From: Lysobacterales bacterium
GTDB taxonomy: Bacteria > Pseudomonadota > Gammaproteobacteria > Xanthomonadales > BPKI01
Assembly: GCA_026005055.1 (NCBI GenBank)
Contig: BPKI01000001.1
Location: forward strand, 1,426,001 to 1,490,000
Length of the DNA stretch: 64,000 nucleotides
Reading direction: 5' to 3'
A program made the translations under genes and the position numbers. Shown piece by piece: positions 1 through 9,966 of the stretch (position 1 is the first letter of the stretch; each line of letters starts with the position of its first letter). The notes beneath the pieces were generated by a model. The model was not told the origin of the DNA and ran no database searches. It saw only the letters and a program-made list of their open reading frames with translations.

Positions 1-212
1 TCCTCGCCGGTCTCGGTGAGGGTCTGGGCGCTCTCGGCTAGGGCCTGCACGAAGGCCTCCCGGCGGGGAATCTCGGCTCCTTGCGGCGGGGCGCGGCGCA
101 ACGACTCTTCGGAGCGGCGTTTGCCTCGAATCGGCCGGACACGACCGATGCTCGCGCGGAATAGGGCCGAATCCTCCTCTGGTTCGGTATCGCTGGAGAA
201 AGGTTCTGCCAC
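1..212 (-). CDS. Smr/MutS-family (SmrB-like) protein, N-terminal part only
   Basis: A minus-strand reading frame from a GTG at 212 runs off the left edge, so only about 70 residues are visible. It contains an acidic EEDSALFR segment followed by a basic RPIRGKRR stretch, matching the usual start of small Smr-domain proteins (SmrB/YfcN type: acidic EED-ALF, then basic). The Smr nuclease domain itself would lie outside the window, so the assignment rests on the N-terminal pattern and on divergent placement from surE, which I recall in some Gammaproteobacteria. The start is uncertain because no strong Shine-Dalgarno precedes it. Confidence 0.5.
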   Translation of the reverse strand, partial: MAEPFSSDTEPEEDSALFRASIGRVRPIRGKRRSEESLRRAPPQGAEIPRREAFVQALAESAQTLTETGE

Positions 213-286
213 GGTTCCCGGGACGTTCTCGGACGGGAGCAAAGATAGCGGCTTCGGTTATAGTGTCGCCACCGCGCGAGGCCGCC

Positions 287-1066
287 ATGCACTTGCTCAT
301 CAGCAACGACGACGGGGTCGAGGCTCCCGGGATTCGAGTGCTCGCCGAGGCGCTCTCTGCGCTCGGGAAAGTCACCGTGGTCGCGCCCGACCGCGACCGC
401 TCGGGCGCGAGCAACTCGCTAACCCTAGATCAGCCGATCCGCGTCAGCCAATTGGAGAATGGTTTCTTCCGGGTGGTGGGAACCCCGACCGATTGCGTTC
501 ACCTCGCCCTCTGCGGTTTGCTGCCGGACGACCCCGACATCGTCGTTTCCGGAATCAACAACACCGCCAATCTCGGCGACGACGTGATCTATTCCGGCAC
601 GGTGGCGGCGGCGATGGAGGGGCGTTATCTCGGTTTGCCGGCGATCGCCGTGTCGCTCGCGGCGCAGGATGGCAGCCCCCGTCACTTCGAGAGCGCCGCC
701 AAGGCTGCGCGACTGCTGGTCGAGCGGCTGCTCCGTGACCCTCTGCCGGCGGACACCATCCTCAACGTCAATGTCCCGGATCGCCCGTGGGGCGAAATCG
801 CCGGCTTCGAGGTCACCCGCCTCGGCCACCGGCACCGCGCGGAAGCCTGCGTGATGCAGGTCGATCCACGCGGGCGGCCGATGTGGTGGATCGGACCGGC
901 GGGGCCCGAGCAGGACGCCGGCCCCGGCACGGACTTCCACGCGGTTCGGCGAGGCTATATCTCGATCACGCCCATCCACGTCGATCTCACCCGTTATCAG
1001 GCGTTGGACAAGGTCGCCGGATGGGTGAGCGCCCTCGAGCGCGGGATCGCTGCCGACGCCCTCTGA
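287..1066 (+). CDS. surE: 5'/3'-nucleotidase SurE
   Basis: SurE is a metal-dependent phosphatase acting on nucleoside 5'- and 3'-monophosphates. The protein starts LLISNDDG, giving the paired aspartates that bind the divalent metal, and continues with [13 protein letters not shown] and a [11 protein letters not shown] segment typical of the family. At 259 residues it has normal family length. The ATG at 287 is preferred over an ATG 24 bases upstream because only the former places the NDDG motif at the usual position near residue 6. It is followed after 3 bases by pcm, the conserved stress-survival pair of Gammaproteobacteria. Confidence 0.95.
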   Translation: MHLLISNDDGVEAPGIRVLAEALSALGKVTVVAPDRDRSGASNSLTLDQPIRVSQLENGFFRVVGTPTDCVHLALCGLLPDDPDIVVSGINNTANLGDDVIYSGTVAAAMEGRYLGLPAIAVSLAAQDGSPRHFESAAKAARLLVERLLRDPLPADTILNVNVPDRPWGEIAGFEVTRLGHRHRAEACVMQVDPRGRPMWWIGPAGPEQDAGPGTDFHAVRRGYISITPIHVDLTRYQALDKVAGWVSALERGIAADAL

Positions 1067-1069
1067 GAG

Positions 1070-1738
1070 ATGAAGGGAGGATCGGCGGAGCGGCTCGGAC
1101 TCGGCATGACCTCGCAGCGGGCGCGCGACCGGCTCGCCGAGCGCCTGCGCGAGCGCGGGATTCAGGACCCGCTGGTGCTCGCGGCGATGCGCACGGTGCC
1201 GCGGCATCTTTTCGTGGATGAGGCGTTGGAGAGTCGCGCTTACGAGGACATCGCCTTGCCGATCGGCTTCGGTCAGACGATCTCGCAGCCTTACGTCGTC
1301 GCCCGCATGACCGAGCTCCTTCGCGCCGGTCGCGAGCTCGGCAAGGTTCTCGAGATCGGTACGGGTTGCGGTTACCAGGCGGCGGTCTTGGCCCAACTGG
1401 CGCGCGAGGTCTACACCATCGAACGCATTGCCGAGCTCTCCCGTCAGGCACGCCGACGCTTCCGCATGCTCGGTTACCGCAATGTCTTCAGCCGCCACGA
1501 CGACGGGCGCCTCGGCTGGCCGGAGGCGGCACCCTTCGATGGAATCCTAGTGGCCGCCGCCGCCGAGAGCTTGCCCGCCGCGCTGCCCGAGCAGCTCGCG
1601 GAGGGGGGCGTCTTGGTCGCACCGCTGGGGCCGGCCGGTCAGCAGCGACTGGTACGTCTGCGCCGCCGGGAAGGGCGGATCGAGGAAGAGTCCTTCGATC
1701 CCGTGCTCTTCGTGCCGCTGCTTCCCGGGCGGGGCTGA
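1070..1738 (+). CDS. pcm: Protein-L-isoaspartate O-methyltransferase
   Basis: Pcm transfers a methyl group from S-adenosylmethionine to isoaspartyl residues in aged proteins, starting their repair in the cytoplasm. The family signature [21 protein letters not shown] is present, followed by the SAM-binding loop [13 protein letters not shown] and the late RFVPL-type end (here LFVPLLPG). Two starts are possible: ATG 1070 (222 residues) or ATG 1106 (MTSQRAR, 210 residues), the second being closer to the usual length. The stop overlaps the next ATG as TGATG, so translation is probably coupled to the downstream membrane gene. Confidence 0.95.
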   Translation: MKGGSAERLGLGMTSQRARDRLAERLRERGIQDPLVLAAMRTVPRHLFVDEALESRAYEDIALPIGFGQTISQPYVVARMTELLRAGRELGKVLEIGTGCGYQAAVLAQLAREVYTIERIAELSRQARRRFRMLGYRNVFSRHDDGRLGWPEAAPFDGILVAAAAESLPAALPEQLAEGGVLVAPLGPAGQQRLVRLRRREGRIEEESFDPVLFVPLLPGRG

Positions 1739-2319
1739 TGCGCCTCTTTCGTCCGCTCTACGAGCGCACCCTGGCGCTGGCCTCACACCCTCGGGCACCG
1801 GCGATGCTCGTCCTGGTGAGCGCCGCCGAGAGCGTCGCATTTCCCGTGCCACCGGACGTGATGCTCGTTCCGATGGCGCTGGCCGCACCGGCGCGGGCGC
1901 TCTATTTCGCGCTGCTGTGCACCCTCGCCTCAGTGGGTGGCGGTCTGATCGGCTGGCTGCTCGGGCGTTTTGCGATGGAGGCGATCGCGCCCTGGCTCGA
2001 GCGCTTTGGGCGGACGGATGCGCTCGCCACGGTCGAGCGGCTGTTCTCCGATCATGGCTTCTGGATCGTGCTCACCGCTGGCTTCACGCCCATTCCCTAC
2101 AAGATCTTCACCCTGGGTGCGGGCGCCTTCGGCGTGCCCCTCGTGCCGTTTCTGTTGGCCTCGCTGCTCGGACGCGGAGGCCGTTTCTTCCTCTTGGCCG
2201 GTCTGATCCGCTTCGGTGGCGAGCGGTTGGAGCTCGCCATTCGCCATCAGGTGGAGCGCATCGGCTGGCTCTTCTTGCTCGCGGTGCTTTCGGTCGGGGT
2301 CTGGTGGTGGACGGGGTGA
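1738..2319 (+). CDS. YqaA/DedA-type (SNARE-associated) inner-membrane protein
   Basis: A 193-residue hydrophobic protein with an FPVPPDVMLVPMAL segment near residues 35-48, a glycine-rich helix (VGGGLIGWLLGRF), and the GFTPIPYKIFTLGAGAF segment characteristic of the YqaA branch of the DedA/VTT-domain family. A GRGGRFFLLAG motif and a final helix ending in WWWTG complete it. About four to five membrane-associated segments are visible. Its biochemical role is not established; DedA proteins are linked to membrane homeostasis and lipid transport. It is locked between pcm (1-base overlap) and nlpD (4-base overlap), so all four genes from surE look like one transcript. Confidence 0.85.
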   Translation: MRLFRPLYERTLALASHPRAPAMLVLVSAAESVAFPVPPDVMLVPMALAAPARALYFALLCTLASVGGGLIGWLLGRFAMEAIAPWLERFGRTDALATVERLFSDHGFWIVLTAGFTPIPYKIFTLGAGAFGVPLVPFLLASLLGRGGRFFLLAGLIRFGGERLELAIRHQVERIGWLFLLAVLSVGVWWWTG

Positions 2320-3335
2320 AGGGTCTCGGGCGCCTCGCCGCGCTCTCCGCGAGTCTGCTCCTGGCTGGGTGCGCCGCTCGTGTCCCGGCGCCGGTCGAGG
2401 ACCGCTCGCCGTGGACCCGGCCCATGAGCGAGGCCCAATCGAGGCCGAGCACCCCTCCCGAGCAGGTCATCGTCGTCCGCGGCGATACCCTCTATGGCAT
2501 CGCCTTCCGCCATGGCCTGGATTGGCGCGATCTCGCGCGCTGGAACGGTCTGGGCGAGCCCTACACGATCTTTCCCGGCCAGGTCCTGCGTCTCGTGCCG
2601 CCCGAGCGCGAGAGGGTCTCGGTGGCGAGGATGGAGCCTTCCCCCTCCGCGGTTGCCGAGCCACGGCCAGCGCGACGGGAGGCGCTCCCGCCCCCGCGAA
2701 GTCCGCCGCCTGCGGCAGGCTCCGCGGCCGCGGCCTCGCCCCCTCCCGCGTTGGCGCCCGAGAAGCCCGAGCCGCCCCCCGCCTCGCGGCCCGAGCAGGC
2801 CTCAAGCGCCGCGCCCGCAGAGCCCAGGCCTGCGCCTCCAGAGCCGCAAGACGCGCGTCCTCCCGCGGCCGAAGCCCCTTCCGCCAGCCCCACCGCGCCT
2901 CCCCCTCCGCCCACGGCGGCCGCAGCCGAGATCCCATCGGGTCTGCCGTTCAGGCTGGCAGAGGGCATCCGTTGGACCTGGCCGGCGGAGGGCTTGATCC
3001 TGCGCAGCTTCGTCGCGGGAGACCCGCTCCGCCAAGGCATCGACATCGGCGGCAAGGCGGGCGACACCGTTCGGGCCGCGGCTGACGGGATCGTGGTCTA
3101 CTCGGGTGCCGGGCTGGTGGGCTATGGCGAACTCGTGATCATCAAGCACGATGACCGCTATCTCTCCGCCTACGGCCACAATCGTCGTCGCCTCGTGGCG
3201 GAGGGGGAACGCGTGCGCGGCGGCCAGCCCATCGCCGAGATGGGTCGCACCGGCGCCGAGCGCGACAAGCTGCACTTCGAGATCCGCCGCGACGGGCGGC
3301 CGGTCGATCCGCTGCGTTACCTCCCGCCCCGCTAG
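2316..3335 (+). CDS. nlpD: NlpD-like lipoprotein: LysM plus degenerate LytM/M23 domain, cell-division amidase activator
   Basis: The GTG at 2316 overlaps the preceding stop (GTGA) and gives a lipoprotein signal with lipobox LLLAGC. GTG 2304 and 2307 are in-frame alternatives. A LysM domain (VRGDTLYGIAFRHG to IFPGQVLRL) occupies about residues 50-95, a Pro/Ala/Glu-rich linker about 100-210, and a LytM domain the last 120 residues. Zinc-ligand positions of active M23 peptidases are lost: GIDIGG is not preceded by His, and the HxH motif reads KLH. That fits the NlpD/EnvC class, which activates periplasmic N-acetylmuramoyl-L-alanine amidases rather than cutting peptidoglycan itself. rpoS, often next in other gammaproteobacteria, is not here. 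Confidence 0.85.
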   Translation: MKGLGRLAALSASLLLAGCAARVPAPVEDRSPWTRPMSEAQSRPSTPPEQVIVVRGDTLYGIAFRHGLDWRDLARWNGLGEPYTIFPGQVLRLVPPERERVSVARMEPSPSAVAEPRPARREALPPPRSPPPAAGSAAAASPPPALAPEKPEPPPASRPEQASSAAPAEPRPAPPEPQDARPPAAEAPSASPTAPPPPPTAAAAEIPSGLPFRLAEGIRWTWPAEGLILRSFVAGDPLRQGIDIGGKAGDTVRAAADGIVVYSGAGLVGYGELVIIKHDDRYLSAYGHNRRRLVAEGERVRGGQPIAEMGRTGAERDKLHFEIRRDGRPVDPLRYLPPR

Positions 3336-3706
3336 CGCCGTTCGATGAGGAAGGCGGCGAGCACCTTCCGCCCCTCTCCGGCGAGGAGATTGAAGGTACG
3401 GGCGCAGGCTCGATTGTCCATCACCTCGATCCCGATGCCCCGGCGGAGGAACTCGGCAAGCAGCGCCGGGGCGAGCAGGCGCTGACGCTCTCCGGTGCCG
3501 ATCAGCGCGATCTCCGGGCCCAGGGCGATGAGCGCGGCGCAGGCCTCGGCGTCGATGGCGGCGAAGGACGCGGGCGGCCAATCTCTGAGCTCGTTCGGAG
3601 TGAGCAGGAAGCTCGTCTCGCGCAGGCCCTCGGAAAGCTCGATGCGCTCCGCCTCCACCCAGCGGACCCACCAGCGCGTGCTCGGAAAATCCCGCAACAG
3701 GGGCAT
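3332..3706 (-). CDS. Mth938-like domain protein (DUF498)
   Basis: A 124-residue protein of the Mth938/DUF498 family, recognised by the pattern LLTPNELRDWPP, then EIALIGTGERQRLL, IGIEVMDNRACARTFNLLAGEGRKV and a short end. The human homologue NDUFAF3 is a complex I assembly factor; bacterial members are mostly uncharacterised. The ATG at 3706 is chosen because family similarity begins there (MPLLRDF) and it lies 1 base after the stop of yhbY, suggesting co-transcription. Its stop codon shares a CTAG palindrome with the convergent nlpD stop. Confidence 0.8.
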   Translation of the reverse strand: MPLLRDFPSTRWWVRWVEAERIELSEGLRETSFLLTPNELRDWPPASFAAIDAEACAALIALGPEIALIGTGERQRLLAPALLAEFLRRGIGIEVMDNRACARTFNLLAGEGRKVLAAFLIERR

Positions 3707-3707
3707 T

Positions 3708-4007
3708 TCAGGGATCCGCGGCGAGGAGCGAGCGCGGACGCCGAGCACTCGTTCGGAATAGGGTGACCGTATGCCCGATCGTCTGGATGATCTCCGCGCC
3801 GCATCCGCTGGCGAGCTGCTCCACCCTCGCCTGGCGTTCGCGGCGATCGCTGGCGGAAATCTTGACCTTGACCAACTCGTGGGCCTCGAGCGCGGCATCG
3901 AGCTCGGCGAGCACGGCAGGGGTCACGCCCTGCTGTCCGACCCGGACGACGGGATCCAGACCGTGGGCGAGGGCGCGGAGATGCCGAATCTGGCGGGCGT
4001 TGAGCAT
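3708..4007 (-). CDS. yhbY: YhbY, CRS1-YhbY-domain RNA-binding protein (ribosome assembly factor)
   Basis: A 99-residue CRM-domain protein. The family pattern is clear: LNARQIRHLRALAHGLDPVVRVGQQGVTPAVLAE, then LVKVKI and a GAEIIQTIGHTVTLFR end. E. coli YhbY associates with pre-50S ribosomal particles. It is divergent from rlmE with about 60 bases between starts, the arrangement seen in E. coli and many relatives. The last 10 residues (RRPRSLLAADP) are a variable tail. Confidence 0.95.
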   Translation of the reverse strand: MLNARQIRHLRALAHGLDPVVRVGQQGVTPAVLAELDAALEAHELVKVKISASDRRERQARVEQLASGCGAEIIQTIGHTVTLFRTSARRPRSLLAADP

Positions 4008-4069
4008 GGGGTCGGCAGTATGGCAGGGGGAAGGCTATCATCGCCGAAGCCGCCCGAGGGAGCGATACC

Positions 4070-4759
4070 TTGTCCCAGAGCAAGAGCAGCCGCCGCTGGC
4101 TCGCCGAGCATCATCAGGATCCCTTCGTGCGCCGCGCCCGCGCCGAGGGCTGGCGCTCGCGTGCGGTCTTCAAGCTCGCGGAGATCCTGGGGCGGGATCG
4201 CTTGCTCCGTCCGGGGATGCGGGTGATCGACCTCGGTGCCGCCCCGGGCGGCTGGTCGCAATACGTGGCTCGCACCCTTGGCGGCCGCGGACGCATCATC
4301 GCCCTCGATCGGCTGCCGATGGACCCGATCCCCGGGGTCGAGTTCGTTCACGGTGACTTCAACGACCCCGAGGCAATCTGCAAGGTCGAGCATTTGCTCG
4401 GCGGTGAACGCGCCGACCTTGTTCTCTCGGACATGGCCCCCAACATGATCGGTGTGACCCAAGTCGATCAGGTGCGGGCGATGGCGCTCGCGGAGGAGGC
4501 GCTCGAGGCGGCGCTGCGCTGGCTGAAACCCGGCGGGCATTTCGTGGTCAAGCTGTTCCATGGGCCCGGCTTCGATGCCTACGTCAAGCGTCTGAAGACC
4601 GAGTTCACGAAGGTGGCGGTGCGCAAGCCGAAAGCCTCGCGCAGTCGCAGCGCCGAAACCTACGCGGTCGCCCAGGCTCTGCGTGCGGCGCGCGCCGGGT
4701 CGCATTCGGGCACAATCAAGGTCGAGGAGGTCGATCCCTCGAGTGAGCGAGAGCGATGA
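4070..4759 (+). CDS. rlmE: 23S rRNA (uridine-2'-O) methyltransferase RlmE (FtsJ/RrmJ)
   Basis: RlmE methylates U2552 of 23S rRNA in the 50S subunit using SAM. Visible features are the SAM loop [11 protein letters not shown], the catalytic Asp in VLSDMAPN, the catalytic Lys in FVVKLFHG and the SRSRSAETY segment carrying the last Glu of the K-D-K-E tetrad. The length of 229 residues is slightly above the usual 209, with the extra residues at the C terminus. The start is a TTG with a good Shine-Dalgarno (GAGGGAG at 4055-4061) 8 bases upstream; no ATG or GTG fits the family N terminus. Its stop overlaps the ftsH start (ATGA). Confidence 0.95.
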   Translation: MSQSKSSRRWLAEHHQDPFVRRARAEGWRSRAVFKLAEILGRDRLLRPGMRVIDLGAAPGGWSQYVARTLGGRGRIIALDRLPMDPIPGVEFVHGDFNDPEAICKVEHLLGGERADLVLSDMAPNMIGVTQVDQVRAMALAEEALEAALRWLKPGGHFVVKLFHGPGFDAYVKRLKTEFTKVAVRKPKASRSRSAETYAVAQALRAARAGSHSGTIKVEEVDPSSERER

Positions 4760-6663
4760 ACGACGTGGGCAAGAATCTGCTGCTGTGGATCGTGGTGGCG
4801 TTGGTGTTGATGGCCGTCGTCAACTCCTTCAGTCACCAGCGTCCGGGTTTCCAGCGGCTCTCCTATACCGATTTCATGAACGAGGTGTACGAGCAGCGCG
4901 TCGCCCGGGTTCGCATCGCCGAGGATGGTCGCACCATTTTCGGCGAACGCCACGACGGCCAGCGTTTCACCACGGTCGCCCCCTCGGACATCTACCTGGT
5001 CACCGATTTGCTCAAGCACGACGTGCGCATCGAGCAGGATCCGCCGCGCAGCGGTCCCTCCTTGTTCGACCTGCTGATCGGCTGGCTTCCCTTCATCGTC
5101 TTCATCGGCATCCTGATCTTCTTCATGCGGCAGATGCAGGCTGGCGCCGGCGGCCGCGGGGCGATGAGCTTCGGACGCTCCCGCGCCCGGCTCCTGCAGG
5201 GCGAAGACCAGGTCAAAGTCACTTTCGCCGATGTCGCCGGTTGTGAGGAGGCGAAGGAGGAGGTCGCCGAGCTCGTCGAATTCCTTCGCGATCCCGGCAA
5301 ATTCCAGAAGCTCGGTGGAAAGATTCCGCGCGGAGTCCTGATGGTCGGTCCGCCCGGGACGGGGAAGACGCTGCTCGCGAAGGCGATCGCCGGGGAGGCG
5401 AAAGTGCCCTTCTTCTCGATCTCGGGCTCGGATTTCGTGGAGATGTTCGTCGGTGTGGGCGCCAGCCGGGTTCGCGACATGTTCGACCAGGCCAAGAAGC
5501 ACGCGCCCTGCATCGTGTTCATCGATGAGATCGACGCCGTGGGTCGTCATCGCGGCGCGGGCTTGGGCGGAGGTCATGACGAGCGCGAGCAGACCCTGAA
5601 CCAGCTGCTGGTGGAGATGGACGGCTTCGAGGGGCACGAGGGCATCATCGTCATCGCCGCCACCAATCGGCCGGATGTGCTCGATCCGGCGCTCCTGCGG
5701 CCGGGCCGCTTCGACCGGCACGTGGTGGTGGGGCTTCCCGACGTTCGCGGGCGCGAGCAGATCCTCAAGGTCCACATGCGCAACGTGCCGCTCGCTCCCG
5801 ACGTCGACCCGGCGGTCATCGCTCGCGGAACGCCGGGATTCTCCGGCGCCGACCTCGCCAATCTGGTGAACGAGGCTGCGCTCTTCGCGGCTCGGGAGAA
5901 TGCTCGCCAGGTGAGCATGGCGCATTTCGACCGGGCGCGCGACAAGATCATGATGGGCGCCGAACGCCGTTCGCTGGCGATGAGCGAGGAGGAGAAGCGG
6001 CTGACCGCTTACCACGAGGCCGGTCATGCCATCGTCGGTCGGCTGGTTCCCGATCACGACCCGGTCTACAAGGTCACCATCATCCCGCGCGGACGGGCGC
6101 TGGGCGTGACCCTTTATCTGCCCGAGGGCGATCGCTACAGCTACAACAAGACCGCCATCGAATCGCGGCTCGCCGCCCTCTATGGGGGGCGGGTGGCCGA
6201 GGAGATCGTCTTCGGCCCGGAGAAGGTGACCACCGGGGCCGCGAATGACATCGAGCGTGCCACGAAGATCGCCCGTGACATGGTGACCAAGTGGGGCCTC
6301 TCGGAAGAACTCGGGCCGATCGCCTACGGGGATCAGGAGGAAGAGGTCTTCCTGGGTCGCTCGGTCACCCAGCACAAGAACGTGTCCGATGAGACCGCGC
6401 GCAAGATCGACGAGGTGGTGCGTGCCATCCTCGACCGCGCGTACGCGCGGGCGAAGGAGATCCTGCTCGCGAACCTCGACAAGCTGCACCTGATGGCCGA
6501 GGCGCTGTTGAATTACGAGACCATCGACAGCGATCAGATCGATGCCATCATGCAGGGACGCCGTCCGCCTCCGCCTCCGGGCTGGCATCCTCCGCGGTGC
6601 GGCGACGATCAGCCGAACGGGAACGCGCCGATGCCCCTCGACGGTGCTCCGGCCAAGGCCTGA
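4756..6663 (+). CDS. ftsH: ATP-dependent zinc metalloprotease FtsH
   Basis: A membrane-anchored AAA+ protease that degrades misfolded membrane proteins and regulators. Order: TM1 about residues 8-24, periplasmic domain, TM2 about 107-125, AAA module with Walker A GPPGTGKT (198-205) and Walker B VFIDEID (254-260), second region of homology through RPGRFDR, then zinc site HEAGH (420-424). The length of 635 residues is normal. It overlaps rlmE by 4 bases and is followed by folP, the conserved heat-shock-associated gene order. The C-terminal 30 residues are Pro/Gly-rich and unconserved. Confidence 0.98.
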   Translation: MNDVGKNLLLWIVVALVLMAVVNSFSHQRPGFQRLSYTDFMNEVYEQRVARVRIAEDGRTIFGERHDGQRFTTVAPSDIYLVTDLLKHDVRIEQDPPRSGPSLFDLLIGWLPFIVFIGILIFFMRQMQAGAGGRGAMSFGRSRARLLQGEDQVKVTFADVAGCEEAKEEVAELVEFLRDPGKFQKLGGKIPRGVLMVGPPGTGKTLLAKAIAGEAKVPFFSISGSDFVEMFVGVGASRVRDMFDQAKKHAPCIVFIDEIDAVGRHRGAGLGGGHDEREQTLNQLLVEMDGFEGHEGIIVIAATNRPDVLDPALLRPGRFDRHVVVGLPDVRGREQILKVHMRNVPLAPDVDPAVIARGTPGFSGADLANLVNEAALFAARENARQVSMAHFDRARDKIMMGAERRSLAMSEEEKRLTAYHEAGHAIVGRLVPDHDPVYKVTIIPRGRALGVTLYLPEGDRYSYNKTAIESRLAALYGGRVAEEIVFGPEKVTTGAANDIERATKIARDMVTKWGLSEELGPIAYGDQEEEVFLGRSVTQHKNVSDETARKIDEVVRAILDRAYARAKEILLANLDKLHLMAEALLNYETIDSDQIDAIMQGRRPPPPPGWHPPRCGDDQPNGNAPMPLDGAPAKA

Positions 6664-6673
6664 AGCCGCGCGC

Positions 6674-7582
6674 GTGGCCATCCTCGATCCGAGCATCCGG
6701 TCGCTCGATTGCGCAGGGCGGATTCTCACCATCGACCGGCCGCGGATCATGGGCGTGATCAACGTCACGCCCGATTCCTTCTCCGATGGGGGCGCCTTCG
6801 CCTCGGCGGAAGCGGCGATCGCCCATGGCCTGCGTCTGGTCGAGGAGGGCGCCGATCTGCTCGACGTCGGCGGGGAGTCCACCCGCCCCGGCGCCGAGCC
6901 GGTGCCACTCGAGGAAGAACTGAGACGCGTGCTGCCGGTGATCGAGGGCCTCGCCGCCAGGGTCGACGTCCCGATTTCCGTGGACACCTCGAAGCCCGAG
7001 GTGATGAGGCGAGCGGTGGCAGCGGGGGCGGGGATGATCAACGACGTCTTCGCCTTGCGCCGGGAGGGCGCCCTCGATGCCGCAGCCGAGCTCGGGGTGC
7101 CCGTGGTGTTGATGCACATGCGCGGCGAGCCGGCGAATATGCAGGACGATCCTCGCTACGAGGACGTGGTCGCCGAAGTGCGCAGCTTCCTCGCCGAGCG
7201 GGTCTTTGCCTGCGAGATGGCGGGAATTGCGCGAGCGCGCCTGCTCCTCGACCCCGGCTTCGGCTTCGGCAAGACCCTCGAGCACAATCTCGATCTGTTG
7301 GCGCGCCTTGCGGAGTTGCGCGAGATCGGCCTGCCTCTGCTGGTCGGCCTTTCGCGCAAGTCGATGATCGGCCGGCTGACCGGGCGCGAGCAGCCCAAGG
7401 ATCGTCTCGCAGGCTCGCTCGCGGCCGCCTTGCTCGCCGTGGAGCGCGGAGCGGATATCGTTCGGGTGCACGACGTGGCGGCCACCCGCGAGGCGCTCGC
7501 GGTGCGCGAGGCGGTCGCGGCGCGCCAGAGGCCGGTGCCAGGGGAGCGTCGTTCGCCGCGGCCGAGATGGGACGAGGATTGA
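6674..7582 (+). CDS. folP: Dihydropteroate synthase
   Basis: FolP condenses p-aminobenzoate with 6-hydroxymethyl-7,8-dihydropterin diphosphate in folate synthesis and is the sulfonamide target. Signatures are [14 protein letters not shown] near residue 25, [11 protein letters not shown] near 60, [13 protein letters not shown] and GLSRKSMIG. The GTG at 6674 gives 302 residues and starts 10 bases after ftsH; the same frame is open further upstream inside ftsH but has no family match there. The C-terminal [14 protein letters not shown] is an unconserved tail. With folE2 at 54 kb, two folate-pathway steps are encoded in the window. Confidence 0.96.
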   Translation: MAILDPSIRSLDCAGRILTIDRPRIMGVINVTPDSFSDGGAFASAEAAIAHGLRLVEEGADLLDVGGESTRPGAEPVPLEEELRRVLPVIEGLAARVDVPISVDTSKPEVMRRAVAAGAGMINDVFALRREGALDAAAELGVPVVLMHMRGEPANMQDDPRYEDVVAEVRSFLAERVFACEMAGIARARLLLDPGFGFGKTLEHNLDLLARLAELREIGLPLLVGLSRKSMIGRLTGREQPKDRLAGSLAAALLAVERGADIVRVHDVAATREALAVREAVAARQRPVPGERRSPRPRWDED

Positions 7583-7643
7583 TCGCCGTGTCGGCGGCCC
7601 TGGCCCGCTCGTTCCTCGAGAAAGCTCTCATGGCCGAGGAGCG

Positions 7644-8984
7644 ATGAGCGAGCGGCGCTATTTTGGCACCGACGGGATCCGGGGACGGGTGGGAGAGCCG
7701 CCCATCACCCCGGATTTCGTGCTCAAGCTCGGCTGGGCGGCGGGAAGGGTGCTTGGCGGAGGCCGAGGCGCAAGGGTGTTGATCGGCAAGGACACGCGCA
7801 TCTCCGGCTACATGTTCGAATCGGCGCTCGAAGCCGGGCTCGTCGCGGCGGGCGCCGACGTGCTGCTGGTCGGGCCGCTGCCCACGCCGGCGGTGGCTTT
7901 TCTCACTCGCTCGCTGAGGGCCTCGGCGGGCATCGTGATCAGCGCCTCCCACAACCCGCATCCGGACAATGGCATCAAGTTTTTCTCGGGCGAAGGGGAG
8001 AAGTTGCCCGATTCGGTCGAGGCGGCGATCGAGGCGGCGCTCGAGCAAGCCTTGAGCTGCCAGCCGTCGCACGCGCTGGGTCGCGCGCGCCGGATCTCCG
8101 ACGCCGCGACGCGTTACGTCGAGCACTGCAAAGCCACGGTGCCACCCGATTTCGCCCTCTTCGGGCTTAGGATCGTCGTCGATGCCGCCCATGGCGCGGG
8201 TTATCAGGTCGCCCCGCGGGTCTTCACCGAGCTCGGGGCCGAGGTGGAGGCGATCGGCGTCAGCCCCGATGGTTTGAACATCAATGAAGGCTGCGGCGCT
8301 TTGCACCCGCAAGCGCTGATCGAGCGGGTGCGCGCGAGCGGTGCCGACCTCGGCATCGCGCTCGACGGCGACGGCGATCGCCTCCAGGTGGTCGATGGCG
8401 ACGGATCGCTGCTCGACGGGGACGATGTGCTCTTCATCCTCGCCCGGGCCTGGAAGGAAAGCGGACGTCTCCGGGGCCCGGTCGTCGGTACCCTCATGAG
8501 CAACCTGGGACTCGAGCGGGCCCTCGCCGAGCTCGGTATTCCCTTCGAGCGCGCCGCGGTGGGAGACCGCTACGTGCACGAGCGCTTGAAGGCGACCGGC
8601 GGTGTGCTGGGCGGTGAGACCTCGGGACACATCCTCTGCCTGGATCGGGCCACTACCGGGGATGCCATCGTCGCCGCGCTGCAGTTGCTCCAGGTGATGC
8701 GCGAGCGTGACGAGCCGCTGAGAGCGCTCCGTTCGGGGCTTCGGAAAGTGCCGCAGGTGACCTTGAGCCTTCCGGTCGAGGCGCCGCGCAGACTCGCGCG
8801 CGAGCCTCACGTCCAGGCGGCGGTCGCGGCGCTCGAGCGCGAGCTCGCGGGCTTGGGCCGGGTGCTGCTGCGCGCCTCCGGTACGGAGCCGAAGCTCCGC
8901 ATCACCGTCGAGTGCGAGGACGAGCTGCGCGCCCGTCGTCTCGCCGAGCGCCTGGCCGAGGCGGTAGGATCGCCTCCGGTCTGA
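7644..8984 (+). CDS. glmM: Phosphoglucosamine mutase
   Basis: GlmM interconverts glucosamine-6-phosphate and glucosamine-1-phosphate on the route to UDP-GlcNAc, peptidoglycan and LPS. The start YFGTDGIRG, the phosphoserine loop ISASHNP with the active Ser at residue 102, the metal loop DGDGDR and the sugar-binding GGETSGH are all present; the phosphate-binding loop near the C terminus reads [10 protein letters not shown]. The length of 446 residues is typical. A GAGGAG Shine-Dalgarno precedes the ATG. In many relatives tpiA follows directly; here 4 kb of other genes intervene. Confidence 0.97.
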   Translation: MSERRYFGTDGIRGRVGEPPITPDFVLKLGWAAGRVLGGGRGARVLIGKDTRISGYMFESALEAGLVAAGADVLLVGPLPTPAVAFLTRSLRASAGIVISASHNPHPDNGIKFFSGEGEKLPDSVEAAIEAALEQALSCQPSHALGRARRISDAATRYVEHCKATVPPDFALFGLRIVVDAAHGAGYQVAPRVFTELGAEVEAIGVSPDGLNINEGCGALHPQALIERVRASGADLGIALDGDGDRLQVVDGDGSLLDGDDVLFILARAWKESGRLRGPVVGTLMSNLGLERALAELGIPFERAAVGDRYVHERLKATGGVLGGETSGHILCLDRATTGDAIVAALQLLQVMRERDEPLRALRSGLRKVPQVTLSLPVEAPRRLAREPHVQAAVAALERELAGLGRVLLRASGTEPKLRITVECEDELRARRLAERLAEAVGSPPV

Positions 8985-9001
8985 AGTCATCGGAAACGGA
9001 C

Positions 9002-9961
9002 ATGAGCGAACGCATCCCTACCCTCGACATCCGCCGCTTCGACGCGGGCGGGGCGTCCAAGCGCGCTTTCGTCGCCGAGATCGGCGCGGCTTACCGCGAA
9101 TACGGCTTCTGCGGGATCACCGGACATGGGATCCCGCCGAGCCTGATCGAGGGCGCCTACGAAGCCTTCCGCCGCTTTTTCGCGCTGCCGACCGAGGTCA
9201 AGATGAAGTACCACGTGCCGGGTAGCGGCGGGGCGCGGGGTTACACCCCCTTCATGGTCGAGACCGCCAAGGACAGCATCTACCCCGATCTCAAGGAGTT
9301 CTGGCACATCGGGCGCGAGCTGCCGGCAGACGACCCGCGGACCGCGCGTTACCGCGCGTACATGCCGGACAACCTCTGGCCGGAGGAGGTGCCTGAGTTT
9401 CGCTTCTACGGCTATGCGCTCTACGAAGCGCTCGATGCGCTCGGTCGCCGCGTGCTGCGTGCGCTCGCTTTGCACATCGGGCTGCCGGAGGATTTCTTCG
9501 AAGACAAGGTCGACCTCGGCAACTCCATTCTTCGCCCCATCCACTATCCGCCCATTCCCGAAGGCGATATCCCCAACATCCGCGCCGGAGCGCACGAGGA
9601 CATCAACTTCATCACCCTCTTGGTCGGGGCGAGCGCGGAAGGGCTCGAGATCCTGCGCCGCGACGGCACCTGGCTTCCCTTCACCGCCGAAGGCGACACC
9701 ATCGTCGTCAACATCGGCGACATGCTTCAGCGCCTCAGCAACCACGTCTATCCCTCGACCACCCATCGCGTGGTCAATCCTCCGGGGGAGAAGGCGCGCG
9801 AGCCGCGCTATTCCGTCCCCTTCTTCCTTCATCCCAACCCCGACTTCCTGATCGAAACCTTGCCCTGCTGCGTTTCGGCCGACAACCCGAATCGCTACCC
9901 CGAACCGATCACCGCCCAGGACTACCTCGAGCAGCGGCTGCGTGAGATTCGCCTGAAGTAG
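9002..9961 (+). CDS. 2-oxoglutarate/Fe(II)-dependent oxygenase, isopenicillin N synthase-like family
   Basis: A 319-residue non-haem iron oxygenase. The N-terminal DIOX_N part carries YREYGFCGITGHGIP. The iron triad is seen as HxD (H198, D200 in HEDINF) and H255 (STTHRVVNP), and the 2-oxoglutarate contact as RYS (R269, S271). This architecture is shared with isopenicillin N synthase, ethylene-forming enzyme and flavonol-synthase-like proteins. The substrate cannot be told from sequence, and no beta-lactam or ethylene pathway genes are nearby. It starts 17 bases after glmM, and the next gene starts 5 bases after its stop, so all three could share a transcript. Confidence 0.85.
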   Translation: MSERIPTLDIRRFDAGGASKRAFVAEIGAAYREYGFCGITGHGIPPSLIEGAYEAFRRFFALPTEVKMKYHVPGSGGARGYTPFMVETAKDSIYPDLKEFWHIGRELPADDPRTARYRAYMPDNLWPEEVPEFRFYGYALYEALDALGRRVLRALALHIGLPEDFFEDKVDLGNSILRPIHYPPIPEGDIPNIRAGAHEDINFITLLVGASAEGLEILRRDGTWLPFTAEGDTIVVNIGDMLQRLSNHVYPSTTHRVVNPPGEKAREPRYSVPFFLHPNPDFLIETLPCCVSADNPNRYPEPITAQDYLEQRLREIRLK

Positions 9962-9966
9962 CTGCG

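Noticed and set aside
4660-7119. Open frame of over 800 codons on the minus strand opposite ftsH and folP
   Set aside because: It is a mirror of high-GC third-position bias in real genes; no recognisable domains, and it crosses several gene boundaries.
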